A DNA stretch of 52,802 bases from Desulfuromonas sp. (GCA_002869695.1 PKUD01000004.1:1-52802); one strand, 5' to 3'. Shown: positions 13,912-23,249, numbered from the stretch's first letter. The notes: generated by a model not told the origin, from the letters alone. Made by a program: numbers and translations.

Positions 13912-16557
13912 ATGACGACCCGTCCCCTTTATCGATGGTTTTATCTCTGCATCGTCCTTCTGTTGGCTCTGCCCAGCGGCCTGTTTGCCAATGGGGTCAG
14001 CAGCTCTCAGGAACAGGTGCGCATCGGGGTTCTCGCCAAACGGGGAGAAGAAAAGACTTATGCCCGCTGGGACGCCACGGCCATCTATCTAGGGCAGAAG
14101 CTCCCCGGGTACCATTTTGAGATCCTTCCCCTCGATTTTGACGAAATTCATGCTGCGGTAGAAAACCGCAGGGTCGAATTCGTGTTGGCGAATTCGGCAT
14201 TTTACGTTGATCTGGAGGTGCGCTACGGAGTCTCCCGCCTGGCGACTTTGAAAAATCGCCACGGTGAAGACAGCTTTACGGTTTTTGCCGGGACAATCAT
14301 CGCCCGCGCGGACCGAAGTGATATCCGCACCCTCGGGGATTTACGCGGTAAACATTTTACCGCCGTCGACGAGCGCTCTTTCGGCGGGTTCCACATGGCC
14401 TGGCGTGAGCTCAGCGAGGCGGGGATCGATCCATATCGGGATTTTTCCCAACTGGACATGGCCGGCACCCATGACGCCGTTGTTTACCGGGTACTCGATC
14501 GTTTGGCGGATGCCGGGACCGTGCGTTCCGACACCTTGGAGCGGATGACGCGGGAAGGGAATATCGACCTTGCCCAGCTACGCGTTCTCGCCCCCCGGTC
14601 AAACCCTAACTTTCCGTTTCTGCACAGCACTCGTCTCTATCCTGAGTGGCCGTTCGCCAGGGTTCGCGGGGTTTCCGATGCGCTGGCCCAGCAGGTTGCC
14701 ATCGCTCTGCTTGAGATGCCCGAAGAGAGCGAAGTGGCGCGTATCTCAGATACGCGCGGCTGGACCATCCCCCATGAATACCAGCCGGTTCACGACTGCC
14801 TGAAGGCGTTACGTATCTCGCCCTATCAGGATTACGGCCAGGTTTCGACCTGGGGGGCGATCCGGCGGCTCTGGCGCTGGGCCCTGTTTGGCGCAATACT
14901 GCTGACCTTCGGTACGCTGTCGACGCTCTTCCTGATGCGCTTGAACCGCAAACTGACAGATTCTCGCGCTGCTCTTGCTTCCGCCCACCAGGGCCTGGAA
15001 GACCAGGTCGCTCGCCGCACCCGGGAACTGGAGGTGTCCAACCGTCAGTTGACTCAGGAGATCACCGAACACCAGCGAGCCGAAGCCGCTCTGTCCGAAG
15101 AACGGACCAAGCTGGAACTGATTACCAGCAATCTGGGGGCGGGGTTCGCCGTAATTTCGCGCGATTACCGAACGCTCATGGCCAACAAGGTGATCAAGGA
15201 TATTTTCGGTGAGGTCGAGGGGCAGACCTGTTATCAGTGCTACAATCAACGGGACAGCGTCTGTCCGGACTGTGGTGTGCGCAAGATCTTCGAAGAGGGA
15301 CTGGAGTTTTCGACCCATGAGCAGTGTGGTTACGATGCCCAGGGAAAGGAAATCTGGTCGCAGATCATTGCCACTCCGTTGCGTGATGAATCCGGAGAGG
15401 TGCGGGCCGCCATCGAGGTGGTGGTGCCGATCACCGAACGCAAAAGGGCCGAGCAGGAGTTGCGCAACGCTCTGCAGGAGGCAGAAGAGGCGCGAGAAAG
15501 GGTCGACAATATCGTCAAGTCGGTGATAAACGGGTTGATAGTGACCGATATCTCCGGGACGATCATTTCGATCAACCGGGTGGCCAGTGAAATGCTTAAT
15601 GTGAGCGGTGAGCAGGTGATCGGCACCAAGGCCGAAGAGCTGTTCTCTGTCCACGGACTGACCCAGGAATTCTCGGCCTTTCTTGAGACCGCTAAGATGG
15701 ACTCGATCTCCTGGGAGTTTGAGTTGCCCGCTAAGGAAGCGGGCAGCGTCAAGGTGTATCAGGCCTGGGCTTCGGCGATGCGCAACCAGCAGGGGGGCGT
15801 GACCGGGCGCGTGGTTGTCATTCTCGATGTGACCAAGGACCGGGAATTGACCCGTCTGAAGGACAGTTTTATCTCGATGGCCGCCCATGAGCTGCATACT
15901 CCCTTGACGGCCATCATCGGTTATTCCGAACTGCTGCTGGAGGCGGAACAAAATGATTCGCCGATCGGCGAGCACCGCAAAGATTTTCTGCAGGAGATCC
16001 TCGATAAGGGGATGTTCCTGTCGCGTATGGTGGACGAACTGCTCGATGTCAGTCGGATTGAATCGGGGCAGACAACCCCTCTGCAGTTGCGGGCAGCCAA
16101 CCTCTTCGAGTTGTTGGAAAAAACCGTCAATCGCTATCGGCAGTTCTCTCCTGGGCATCGGTTTGTGCTAAAGGGCTCAGGGGCGGAGCAATCCTGCCCG
16201 CAGATCGATGCGGAACGAATTGTTCAGGTCCTGGAAAACCTGTTCGGCAACGCGATCAAATATTCGCCCGGCGGGGGGGATGTTGAGGTGTCGTTAAGTC
16301 ACAGTGACGGCAACTGCCTGGTCTCAGTCAAGGATGCCGGGATCGGTATGACGGAAGAGGAAGTTGCCAGAGTTTTCGACAGGTTTTACCGTTCTGAAAA
16401 CGTCGATCCGACAGTTCGCGGGCTGGGCCTCGGAATGTGCATCGCTCGCCAGATCATTACCAGCCATGGCGGCCAGATCTGGGTGGAAAGCCGTCCGGAG
16501 GAGGGGACCAAGGTCTCATTCACCCTGCCGATGGAACAGTCCCGGCAGCATGAATAG
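13912..16557 (+). CDS. Sensor histidine kinase with PhnD-like periplasmic domain and four-cysteine PAS domain
   Basis: The 881-residue protein starts with a signal anchor (YLCIVLLLALPSGLFA). A periplasmic phosphate/phosphonate-binding-protein-like domain follows (about 35-310; VRIGVLAKRG, DLRGKHFTAVDERSFGG, like the sensor part of TtrS-type kinases), then a membrane helix (about 321-343) and a coiled coil. PAS domain 1 contains Cys440, Cys443, Cys451 and Cys454 (C-x2-C-x7-C-x2-C). A second PAS (about 520-640), HisKA with His659 in AAHELHTP, and HATPase_c (NLFGNAIKYSP, DAGIGM, GLGLGMCIA) complete it. The frame is open to an ATG at 13840, but 13912 gives a normal signal sequence. No cognate response regulator is adjacent. 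The ligand is unknown; the domain type suggests an oxyanion. Confidence 0.88.
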   Translation: MTTRPLYRWFYLCIVLLLALPSGLFANGVSSSQEQVRIGVLAKRGEEKTYARWDATAIYLGQKLPGYHFEILPLDFDEIHAAVENRRVEFVLANSAFYVDLEVRYGVSRLATLKNRHGEDSFTVFAGTIIARADRSDIRTLGDLRGKHFTAVDERSFGGFHMAWRELSEAGIDPYRDFSQLDMAGTHDAVVYRVLDRLADAGTVRSDTLERMTREGNIDLAQLRVLAPRSNPNFPFLHSTRLYPEWPFARVRGVSDALAQQVAIALLEMPEESEVARISDTRGWTIPHEYQPVHDCLKALRISPYQDYGQVSTWGAIRRLWRWALFGAILLTFGTLSTLFLMRLNRKLTDSRAALASAHQGLEDQVARRTRELEVSNRQLTQEITEHQRAEAALSEERTKLELITSNLGAGFAVISRDYRTLMANKVIKDIFGEVEGQTCYQCYNQRDSVCPDCGVRKIFEEGLEFSTHEQCGYDAQGKEIWSQIIATPLRDESGEVRAAIEVVVPITERKRAEQELRNALQEAEEARERVDNIVKSVINGLIVTDISGTIISINRVASEMLNVSGEQVIGTKAEELFSVHGLTQEFSAFLETAKMDSISWEFELPAKEAGSVKVYQAWASAMRNQQGGVTGRVVVILDVTKDRELTRLKDSFISMAAHELHTPLTAIIGYSELLLEAEQNDSPIGEHRKDFLQEILDKGMFLSRMVDELLDVSRIESGQTTPLQLRAANLFELLEKTVNRYRQFSPGHRFVLKGSGAEQSCPQIDAERIVQVLENLFGNAIKYSPGGGDVEVSLSHSDGNCLVSVKDAGIGMTEEEVARVFDRFYRSENVDPTVRGLGLGMCIARQIITSHGGQIWVESRPEEGTKVSFTLPMEQSRQHE

Positions 16558-16636
16558 TCACTTTTTCAGCAGGATCGGATTCTGCTGAGTCGGGTAAAGA
16601 AGGTTGGTTCTCGACCGGTCGCCTGCCGCGGAAGCG

Positions 16637-17119
16637 CTAGGATGATTCTCCGTTGCCGTGCAGGACCGAGAAAATCTGATCAAGCAGGTACCCCCGACGC
16701 TGGAAGTAGCTGACCACGCGGCGTTTCAATTTGTCGTTCGCGCGTCGATAGTCAAACCCCGGAAAGCGGCGCTCAAGCTGTTCCTGCAACAGGGCGAGGG
16801 TGTCAAATTCTTCCCCGGCCTGTGCCAGAGCTGCCTGCGCCATGCTTTCCTCAATGCCCCGCCGGCGCAGGTCGAGAAGGACTTTTGCGCCGACGCCGCA
16901 ACCGCTGCGGATCAGCATCCGGGCCCGGTCCAGCGCATAGCGCTGGTCATCAAGATAGCCGTATTCACGGCAGTAGTTGCGGGCGTCTTCCGCCTGTTCT
17001 GCGGAAAAGCCGAACTGCAGTAATTTTTTCTGCACCTCGGCTTCACTTCGATCCCGTCCGGTCAAAAGCCGCAGCGCAGCAGCGCGCGGATCAGACTCGG
17101 TCGATCTTGAATTCCTCAT
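16637..17119 (-). CDS. recX: RecX family regulatory protein
   Basis: RecX binds RecA filaments and limits their activity. The protein consists of three-helix repeats. The 160-residue product shows AALRLLTGRDRSEAEVQKKLLQFGFS, YLDDQRYALDRA and KLKRRVVSYFQRRGY, all typical family segments. The only ATG near the conserved start is 17119, which overlaps the 3' end of pilT by 29 bases in another frame. Longer readings of the frame run through pilT and are rejected. It lies two genes from recA with pilT between, a common arrangement in this lineage. Confidence 0.88.
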   Translation of the reverse strand: MRNSRSTESDPRAAALRLLTGRDRSEAEVQKKLLQFGFSAEQAEDARNYCREYGYLDDQRYALDRARMLIRSGCGVGAKVLLDLRRRGIEESMAQAALAQAGEEFDTLALLQEQLERRFPGFDYRRANDKLKRRVVSYFQRRGYLLDQIFSVLHGNGESS

Positions 17120-18251
17120 TGTCCTCTTCCTCGGCAGACTCTTCGTCCGGATCCAGGCTTTGCCAGCCTTGGTTTCCGGTGGATGAGATGCCCGAGTACT
17201 TGAGCTTGAAATCGTCGGGGTTTGAGCTCTGGCGCAGAGCCTCATCGAAGGTAATCACGCCGCGCTGAACCAGATCCATCAGCGATTGGTCAAAGGTCTG
17301 CATCCCGTAAGTGGTGTAACCCTGGGCGATGGCATCCTTGAGTAAAACGGTCTTCTCCCGGTCATCGATCAGGTCCCGGGTGCGCGCGGTCGAGACCATG
17401 ACCTCAATAGCGGCAACCCGCCCCTTGCCGGAGGCCCGGGGGATCAGGCGCTGCGAGATAACCCCCTTGAGGACCCCGGAGAGTTGCAGCCGGATCTGCC
17501 GCTGCTGATGTGGCGGGAACATGGCGACAATCCGGGTAATGGTTTCCGGGGCGTCGATGGTGTGCATGGTCGAGAGGACCAGGTGCCCCGTTTCTGCCGC
17601 TGCCAGGGCCGTTTCCGTCGTCTCCAGGTCCCGCATTTCGCCGACCAGGATGACGTCCGGGTCCTGCCGCAGAGAGCCCTTCAGGGCGGTACCAAAAGCA
17701 TCGGTGTCGAAGCCGACTTCGCGCTGATTGATAATACACTTGCGATCTCGGTGCAGGTACTCGATGGGGTCTTCAATGGTGACGATATGGGCCGTGCGTT
17801 GACCGTTGATATAGTCGAGCATTGCCGCCAGGGTCGTCGATTTTCCCGATCCGGTTGCTCCGGTCACCAGGACCAGACCGCGATGTTCCATGGCAATCTT
17901 TTTCAGTACCGCAGGCAGTTCCAGGTCATCAAGGGTCTGAATTTTGTAGGGGATGGCCCGGAAAACCGCAGACATGGAGTTGCGCTGTGAGAATACATTG
18001 ACCCGGAAGCGGCCAAGGCCCGGGACCCCGTAGGCCAGATCGACCTCATGAATCTCATCGAAACGGGCACGCTGTCGGTCGTTCATGATCGCATCACACA
18101 TCTCGTGGATCATGTCGGCGGTCAGTCGCGGCGCCTTGGGGAGTGGGCGCAGGTTGCCATCGATGCGGAACACCGGGGGGAGCCCCGCTTTGAGATGCAC
18201 ATCAGAGGTATTGGCCTTGAGAGCCATGCTGAGAATGTCGTTTAGCTTCAT
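17091..18251 (-). CDS. pilT: Type IV pilus retraction ATPase PilT
   Basis: PilT is the hexameric ATPase that depolymerises type IV pili and powers twitching. The 386-residue protein has a PAS-like N-terminal domain (SDVHLKAGLPP, about 16-26), Walker A GATGSGKST (about 131-139), an Asp box IEDPIEYLH (about 159-167), Walker B-like DPDVILVGEMRD (about 198-208) and a His box LSTMHT (about 226-231). The C-terminus has the AIRNGQL-equivalent region replaced by QRGVITFDEALRQSSNPDDF, as in several PilT paralogues, and ends in a strongly acidic tail (about 365-382). No pilin or assembly genes are near. ATG 18251 is preceded by AGGGTGGG. Confidence 0.93.
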   Translation of the reverse strand: MKLNDILSMALKANTSDVHLKAGLPPVFRIDGNLRPLPKAPRLTADMIHEMCDAIMNDRQRARFDEIHEVDLAYGVPGLGRFRVNVFSQRNSMSAVFRAIPYKIQTLDDLELPAVLKKIAMEHRGLVLVTGATGSGKSTTLAAMLDYINGQRTAHIVTIEDPIEYLHRDRKCIINQREVGFDTDAFGTALKGSLRQDPDVILVGEMRDLETTETALAAAETGHLVLSTMHTIDAPETITRIVAMFPPHQQRQIRLQLSGVLKGVISQRLIPRASGKGRVAAIEVMVSTARTRDLIDDREKTVLLKDAIAQGYTTYGMQTFDQSLMDLVQRGVITFDEALRQSSNPDDFKLKYSGISSTGNQGWQSLDPDEESAEEEDNEEFKIDRV

Positions 18252-18287
18252 TTTCCCACCCTGGTCGGAAATCCCGAAGATGATAGA

Positions 18288-19313
18288 TTATTCCGCCGCA
18301 GCCGTCGCGTCGGTTGTGGCCCGCAGGCCGAAGTGTTCGCGAAGCTTGCTGTCGATCTCGTCAGCAATATCCGGATGCTCCTGAAGAAAAAGCTTGGCGT
18401 TCTCACGTCCCTGGCCGACACGTTCGCCGTTGTAGGAAAACCAGGCTCCGCTCTTTTCAACAAGATCGTTCTCAACCCCGAGATCGAGCAGGTCCCCTTC
18501 GCGAGAGATGCCGACTCCGTACATGATATCGAACTCGGCCTGCTTGAAGGGCGGAGCCACCTTGTTCTTGACCACCTTAACCCGGGTCCGGCCACCGATC
18601 ACATCCTGACCCTGTTTGAGAGCTGCGATCCGGCGGATATCGAGCCGGACCGACGAATAGAACTTGAGTGCGTTGCCGCCGGTCGTCGTTTCCGGATTGC
18701 CGAACATAACACCGATTTTCATCCGGATCTGGTTGATAAATATGATGCAGCAGTTCGATTTGCTGACGGTGGCGGTCAGTTTACGCAATGCCTGCGACAT
18801 CAGCCGGGCCTGGAGGCCCATGTGAGAGTCTCCCATTTCACCTTCAATTTCGGCCCGCGGGGTCAGCGCGGCAACCGAGTCGATCACCAGCACGTCGATG
18901 GCGCCGCTGCGCACCAGGACTTCAGTGATCTCCAGCGCCTGTTCGCCGGTATCCGGCTGCGAGACAAGCAAATCGTCGGCTTTGACGCCAAGGCGTTCCG
19001 CATAGGTGATATCGAGGGCATGCTCGGCATCGACAAAAGCGGCAATGCCACCCTTTTTCTGGATTTCAGCGACGATATGCAGGGCCAGAGTGGTCTTGCC
19101 GGACGATTCCGGTCCGAAAATCTCAATAATCCTGCCTTTCGGGACACCGCCGATGCCGAGGGCCAGGTCGAGGCTCAACGCACCAGTGGAGATCGCTTCG
19201 ACTCCGGGCATCTTGTGGTCTTCGCCAAGACGCATGATGCTCCCCTTGCCGAACTGTTTTTCTATCTGGCCCATGGCCAGGTCAATGGCACGATTACGAT
19301 TGTCGTCCGACAT
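18288..19313 (-). CDS. recA: Recombinase RecA
   Basis: RecA forms filaments on single-stranded DNA, drives strand exchange and triggers LexA self-cleavage. The 341-residue sequence has the N-terminal [20 protein letters not shown] segment, Walker A GPESSGKT (about 67-74), the [16 protein letters not shown] stretch with Walker B (about 144), the L2 loop region with [16 protein letters not shown] and a normal C-terminal domain with a mildly acidic tail. The ATG at 19313 has GGGAG about 7 bases upstream. An 85-base gap to thpR holds the likely promoter. No canonical LexA box could be made out there. Confidence 0.98.
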   Translation of the reverse strand: MSDDNRNRAIDLAMGQIEKQFGKGSIMRLGEDHKMPGVEAISTGALSLDLALGIGGVPKGRIIEIFGPESSGKTTLALHIVAEIQKKGGIAAFVDAEHALDITYAERLGVKADDLLVSQPDTGEQALEITEVLVRSGAIDVLVIDSVAALTPRAEIEGEMGDSHMGLQARLMSQALRKLTATVSKSNCCIIFINQIRMKIGVMFGNPETTTGGNALKFYSSVRLDIRRIAALKQGQDVIGGRTRVKVVKNKVAPPFKQAEFDIMYGVGISREGDLLDLGVENDLVEKSGAWFSYNGERVGQGRENAKLFLQEHPDIADEIDSKLREHFGLRATTDATAAAE

Positions 19314-19398
19314 GTAAAACTCCCTTTTGAATGGAATGATTCCGTTGTTTGCTATTCAAATTTAAACTGGCTTCGTGACAGAATAAGTCGCAGGGGGG

Positions 19399-19959
19399 TC
19401 AACGACTGTTCAACTCCGCAACTGTAAGCGGCTGGTGGACCGCTCCCTGCGGTGTCAGCCGACTGCTGTAGAGGATAATGGATTTGACCTGCAGGAGGTC
19501 GAACCCGGTATCCTGTCGATTGTACAATGCCTCGATGTCGGATGGTGGCCGACGGAAACGCCCCAGGGTCAGGTGCGGTCGATAGGGAGTCTTCTCTTTT
19601 TCACAACCAAGTTTGGCAAGCCCGTTGGCCAGTCGTTTCTGCAGAATCAGCAGTGGCTCTAGTGGCCGGACCCCCAACCAGACGACCCGCGGGCGTTTGC
19701 CTTCGGGAAACGTTCCCAGCTCCTGCAGACTCAATGAAAAAGGAGCTTGATAATCTGCTACCGATATCATGAAACGGCTGGTTTTAGCAAGTTGCTCGTC
19801 ACTCTGGTCGCCAAGAAAATTAAGGGTCAAATGCAGATTTTGGGATGCGCCGGTGCGTAGCTCAGGCATCTCCGCACGTAGCTCATGTTGCAGTTTCTTC
19901 ACTTGTCCGCAGAGGGAGTCCGGCAACGGGATGGCGATAAAGGCACGGGTCCGTTTCAC
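19399..19959 (-). CDS. thpR: RNA 2',3'-cyclic phosphodiesterase (2H family, ThpR/LigT)
   Basis: The 186-residue protein has the two catalytic motifs of the 2H phosphoesterase family: HLTL (His about 43) and HLTL (His about 129). It has the N-terminal RAFIAIPLP strand of ThpR proteins, which open 2',3'-cyclic phosphates and can ligate certain RNA ends in vitro. Translation begins at GTG 19959, which overlaps the stop of the upstream GAF kinase by 4 bases (GTGA). This indicates translational coupling between a kinase and an RNA-end enzyme. recA follows after 85 bases. Confidence 0.9.
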   Translation of the reverse strand: MKRTRAFIAIPLPDSLCGQVKKLQHELRAEMPELRTGASQNLHLTLNFLGDQSDEQLAKTSRFMISVADYQAPFSLSLQELGTFPEGKRPRVVWLGVRPLEPLLILQKRLANGLAKLGCEKEKTPYRPHLTLGRFRRPPSDIEALYNRQDTGFDLLQVKSIILYSSRLTPQGAVHQPLTVAELNSR

Positions 19960-21407
19960 GGTTTGATCCCGGGATCACGCAACAGGTGATGTAACGGGAG
20001 CAGGACATGAAAAATACTTCCTGACTCTCCATCGGCGGGGCTGTCGACCCAGATCATCCCGCCGTGTCCTTCGATGATACCACGGGCCAGCGGCAGACCG
20101 AGTCCGATCCCTGAGACTGTCCCTGTTTTCGGGTTGTTGCCATGATGCTTAAGCTTGGCGGCGCTCTGAAAGGTGTCGAAAATGTTCTGCTGCTGGTCCG
20201 GGGCGATGCCGGATCCGGTATCACGGATCTGCAGCAGCAGATACTCATCCGCGAGGGGTTTTGCGAAGAAATCGGGGCAGAATTTTTCCAGGGTTAATCG
20301 TTTGTTGTATAGTTCCGATTGTTCGCAGGAGCATGTGTTCACCTGGATACGACCCTCTGGTGGGGTGAATTTGACCGCATTGTCGAGCAGACGCTGCAGG
20401 GCGCGCTGCAGGTGGTGCCGATCTCCCAGCAGCGTGCAGTTTGCGGGGAGCGGGGTTAGCGTCAGGGAGATTTCCCTGGCGTTTGGTTGTGTGCTGAACG
20501 CGAGCTGCAGCGCAGTGAGGAGCTGCCCAAGGTCGAGGGGCTCTTTGGCCAGGTAGAGATCCCGCGACTCAATGCGCGCCATCTCAAGCAGGTCCTCTAC
20601 CAGAGACTGCAACCGCAGTGCACCCTGTTCAACGGTCGCAATCAGTTCAAGGACCTCCTCTTCGGCTTCGGGCAGTTTGAGCTGCAGAAGCTCTGCCGCA
20701 GAAAGGATGTAGGTCAGGGGTGTGCGCAGCTCGTGCGAAGCAACTCCGAGGAACCTTGTTTTGCTTCGATTGGTCTGTTCCAGCCCACGATAGCTTTCCT
20801 CCAGTCGTAACAGATGAGCGCGCAGCTGTGCCCTGGACCGTTCAAGTTCATGCTGTCCTGCATTCGCCTGCTGTTGCTGCCATTCGAGTTTTTCGAGCAG
20901 TTCCGTCATTGCGATTGCATTGGCCAGAATCCGGCAGATTCGCTCCAGCAATTCAATCTCTGGGTGGCTGAACTGCCTCGATATTCGCTGAAAAAGGAAT
21001 AGGGCGCCGATTGTCTGTTGTGCTGTTTTCACTGGGACAACGAGCAGGCTACGCCAGCCGGCATCAAGAACGGCTTGGCAATAGAGATTTGGAGCGCCGC
21101 GCAGGTCTGTCCAGTTGTAAGGGAGGTTGCTTTGCAGGACCTGTTCAGTCAGCCCCTGGCCGACAGGGATTTTCTGCAGTTCGCGAGCCAATTGTGAGTC
21201 GATTCCCAGATGTGCAGTCAGAATGCGCGGAGAATCGATATTGCTGTACAGATAGATGCCGCCGCCATCCACGCAGAAAAAGCGTTGTAGCTCGGCGAGC
21301 GTAACGGCGAAGAACTCTGAGCGGGTTCGGTTCTCGGAAGCTAACAGAGCCACCCTCTGGAGGAGTAACAGCCGCTGATTTTCCTGCTCCAGTTCAACGA
21401 TGCTCAA
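19956..21407 (-). CDS. GAF-domain sensor histidine kinase, soluble
   Basis: The protein of about 483 residues starts with a GAF-like domain (about 25-170; VDGGGIYLY, LLVVPVKTAQQTIGALFLFQ). A coiled coil, HisKA with His225 in GVASHELRTP, and HATPase_c with DNAVKFTPPEG, DTGSGIAPDQ and GIGLGLPLARG follow. No membrane segment is seen. The ATG at 21416 directly abuts AAGGAG with no spacing, while an in-frame TTG at 21407 lies 9 bases from it, so the TTG is preferred. No cognate regulator is nearby. The gene sits between cinA and thpR, sharing a 4-base overlap with thpR. The HATPase domain carries a long insertion with several Cys and charged residues near residue 370. Confidence 0.87.
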   Translation of the reverse strand: MSIVELEQENQRLLLLQRVALLASENRTRSEFFAVTLAELQRFFCVDGGGIYLYSNIDSPRILTAHLGIDSQLARELQKIPVGQGLTEQVLQSNLPYNWTDLRGAPNLYCQAVLDAGWRSLLVVPVKTAQQTIGALFLFQRISRQFSHPEIELLERICRILANAIAMTELLEKLEWQQQQANAGQHELERSRAQLRAHLLRLEESYRGLEQTNRSKTRFLGVASHELRTPLTYILSAAELLQLKLPEAEEEVLELIATVEQGALRLQSLVEDLLEMARIESRDLYLAKEPLDLGQLLTALQLAFSTQPNAREISLTLTPLPANCTLLGDRHHLQRALQRLLDNAVKFTPPEGRIQVNTCSCEQSELYNKRLTLEKFCPDFFAKPLADEYLLLQIRDTGSGIAPDQQQNIFDTFQSAAKLKHHGNNPKTGTVSGIGLGLPLARGIIEGHGGMIWVDSPADGESGSIFHVLLPLHHLLRDPGIKP

Positions 21408-21484
21408 TTGGCCCATCTCCTTCTATTGAGGTGCCACCAGGCACTTGGCCAGATCGGCGTGGGGCAAAAACTCTGGTCTTTTCA

Positions 21485-22723
21485 CTAATGCTCTAGGCTG
21501 TAGCGCCGCAGCCACTCCAGCCCCATGTGGGCGGTCATCAACTGAACCTGATTGCGATCACCGCTGAACTGGTACTTCTGTACCTGTTCGGCATCCTCGG
21601 CAGCGAGGGCGAGAAAAACGGTGCCGACGGGCTTTTCCGCGGTACCCCCATCTGGTCCGGCGATTCCGGTAACGGCCAGGGCCAGGTCGGTGTCCGCCGC
21701 CTCTCTGATGCCCCGGACCATAGCCAGGGCGCAGGCTTCACTGACAGCGCCCTGGCGCTGCAGCAGCTCGGGAGCGATGTTCAGCCAGTCGAGTTTGGCG
21801 GAGTCGGCGTAGGTGACAGCAGCCCGTTCGAGAAAAGCTGAAGCTCCCGACTGGCTGGTCAGCATCCGGGCGATCAGGCCGCCGGTACAGGATTCGGCAA
21901 GTGACAGGGTCAGCCCTTTGCCGGTCAGTAGTTTGCCCACCTGGCCTGCGTGTGTTTCTCCTTCGCGGGCCACGATGTAATCACCCAGAGCTTTAAACAG
22001 CAGCATTTCTGCCTGGTCAAGACGCTGCTCTGCAGCATCTCCGCGAAAACGCAGCTTGAGTTGGACGAGTGGATAGTTGAGTCCGAAAGCAACTTCGATC
22101 CCCTCCGGCAGCCTGTTATAGGGAACGCGCTGTTCGATCTTGGGTTCCGGCAGCCCGAACAAGCTGTATTGCCGCTGATGCTCCGGCAGCCCGGCTGGTA
22201 GCGCACGGATGATTCCCGGAATCACCGCACTCTCCAGCATGGCGTTCATTTCGTGGGGGACTCCGGGAATGAAGAAAAGATGACAGCCCTGCTGCTGAAT
22301 CCAGAAGCCGGGAGCCGTTCCTCGGGGGTTCGGCAGTGGAACCGCTTTTTGCGGTAGCAGGGCCTGCCTTTCCGTGGTCATGTCTGCGGGACGATTGCGC
22401 CGGGAGAAATGGTCCCGGATCATTCTCAGTGCCTCATCGTTGATCACCAGTGGCCGGCCGACAAATTTTGCGGCGGCGCGAGCGGTCAGGTCATCACCGG
22501 TGGAGCCGAGCCCCCCGGTGACGATAACGGCCCGGGCCCGCTGAGCCAGGTAGTTGAGAGCCTGGCAGATATCCTCCTCGCTGTCAGCGACCGAGAGCGA
22601 GTAACGAACCCGGTATCCGTGGCTGTTCAGCGTCCGGCCGATGGTCCCGGTGTTGGTGTCGGTCAGGTCTCCGTTGAGCAGCTCGCTTCCGGTAGTCAGT
22701 ACGGCAATGTCCGGATGTGTCAT
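21485..22723 (-). CDS. cinA: CinA family protein (nicotinamide-nucleotide amidohydrolase)
   Basis: The 412-residue fusion has an N-terminal MoaB/MogA-like domain (DIAVLTTGSELLNGDLTDTN; VIVTGGLGSTGDDLTA near residue 68; PGVPHEM near residue 158). The C-terminal PncC-type domain (LAESCTGGLIARMLT about residue 279, VTGIAGPDGGT about residue 352) deamidates NMN in characterised members. Such fusions often also act on ADP-ribose. The gene is full length. ATG at 22723 has GGGGAA about 8 bases upstream. It follows pgpA after 40 bases and precedes the GAF kinase. The recA-cinA proximity is widely seen in bacteria, but no competence genes are present here. Confidence 0.92.
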   Translation of the reverse strand: MTHPDIAVLTTGSELLNGDLTDTNTGTIGRTLNSHGYRVRYSLSVADSEEDICQALNYLAQRARAVIVTGGLGSTGDDLTARAAAKFVGRPLVINDEALRMIRDHFSRRNRPADMTTERQALLPQKAVPLPNPRGTAPGFWIQQQGCHLFFIPGVPHEMNAMLESAVIPGIIRALPAGLPEHQRQYSLFGLPEPKIEQRVPYNRLPEGIEVAFGLNYPLVQLKLRFRGDAAEQRLDQAEMLLFKALGDYIVAREGETHAGQVGKLLTGKGLTLSLAESCTGGLIARMLTSQSGASAFLERAAVTYADSAKLDWLNIAPELLQRQGAVSEACALAMVRGIREAADTDLALAVTGIAGPDGGTAEKPVGTVFLALAAEDAEQVQKYQFSGDRNQVQLMTAHMGLEWLRRYSLEH

Positions 22724-22763
22724 CGTTGTTCCCCGCAGGAGTTTTGTCCTTCTGCCAGCCTGT

Positions 22764-23249
22764 TCAGCCGATCAGGTAAAGGCTAAGGCGTAACGCGATC
22801 GCAGCGTAGATCCCCGCCATGACATCATCGAGGACCACTCCGACCCCATTTTTCATTTTCCTGTCAAACCAGCTGGCCGGTGGGGGTTTGGTGATATCGA
22901 ACAGGCGGAACCAGAAGAATCCGAGCAGTGCTGCCGGCCAGGAAAAGGGGAGCGCAAAGACCGCCACCAGATAGCCGACCAGTTCGTCGATGACAATCCG
23001 TCCATCATCGGCGACCCCGTAGATGCGGCCGGCGACATCGGCCGCCCAGAACGAGAGCATCAGCAGCGCAACAAGGGTCAGCAGCGCCAGCGGCCAAGGA
23101 AGGCGGCTGAGCAGGTAAAAGCACGGAATTCCCGCCAGTGTTCCGACGGTCCCGGGGGCGAACGGCGCATAACCGAGCCCACCGTTGCTGGCGAGAGCCA
23201 GAACCAGGGTTCGCCACGGACCACCCGATGGCTCATGGTGTCGGGTCAT
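22764..23249 (-). CDS. pgpA: Phosphatidylglycerophosphatase A
   Basis: PgpA dephosphorylates phosphatidylglycerol phosphate at the inner membrane to make phosphatidylglycerol. The 161-residue protein shows the family N-terminus GLGYAPFAPGTVGTLAG (about 25-41), the acidic IVIDELVGYLVA segment (about 85-96), FFWFRLFDITKPPP (about 110-123) and GVGVVLDDVMAGIYA (about 131-145), with four hydrophobic segments. ATG 23249 overlaps the larC stop by 4 bases, so it is co-translated with the nickel-cofactor gene larC. cinA follows. Confidence 0.93.
   Translation of the reverse strand: MTRHHEPSGGPWRTLVLALASNGGLGYAPFAPGTVGTLAGIPCFYLLSRLPWPLALLTLVALLMLSFWAADVAGRIYGVADDGRIVIDELVGYLVAVFALPFSWPAALLGFFWFRLFDITKPPPASWFDRKMKNGVGVVLDDVMAGIYAAIALRLSLYLIG

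Noticed and set aside
14809-16158. 449-residue minus-strand frame
   Set aside because: It is antisense to the binding-protein kinase gene, whose plus-strand translation carries clear kinase motifs.
16566-16588. Hairpin between the binding-protein kinase and recX genes as a terminator
   Set aside because: A 7-bp stem (TCAGCAG/CTGCTGA) exists but no T run follows it on either strand, so rho-independent termination is not supported.
19314-19398. LexA/SOS box upstream of recA
   Set aside because: The gap was read on both strands and no convincing LexA-type palindrome of known types was found, only AT-rich DNA.
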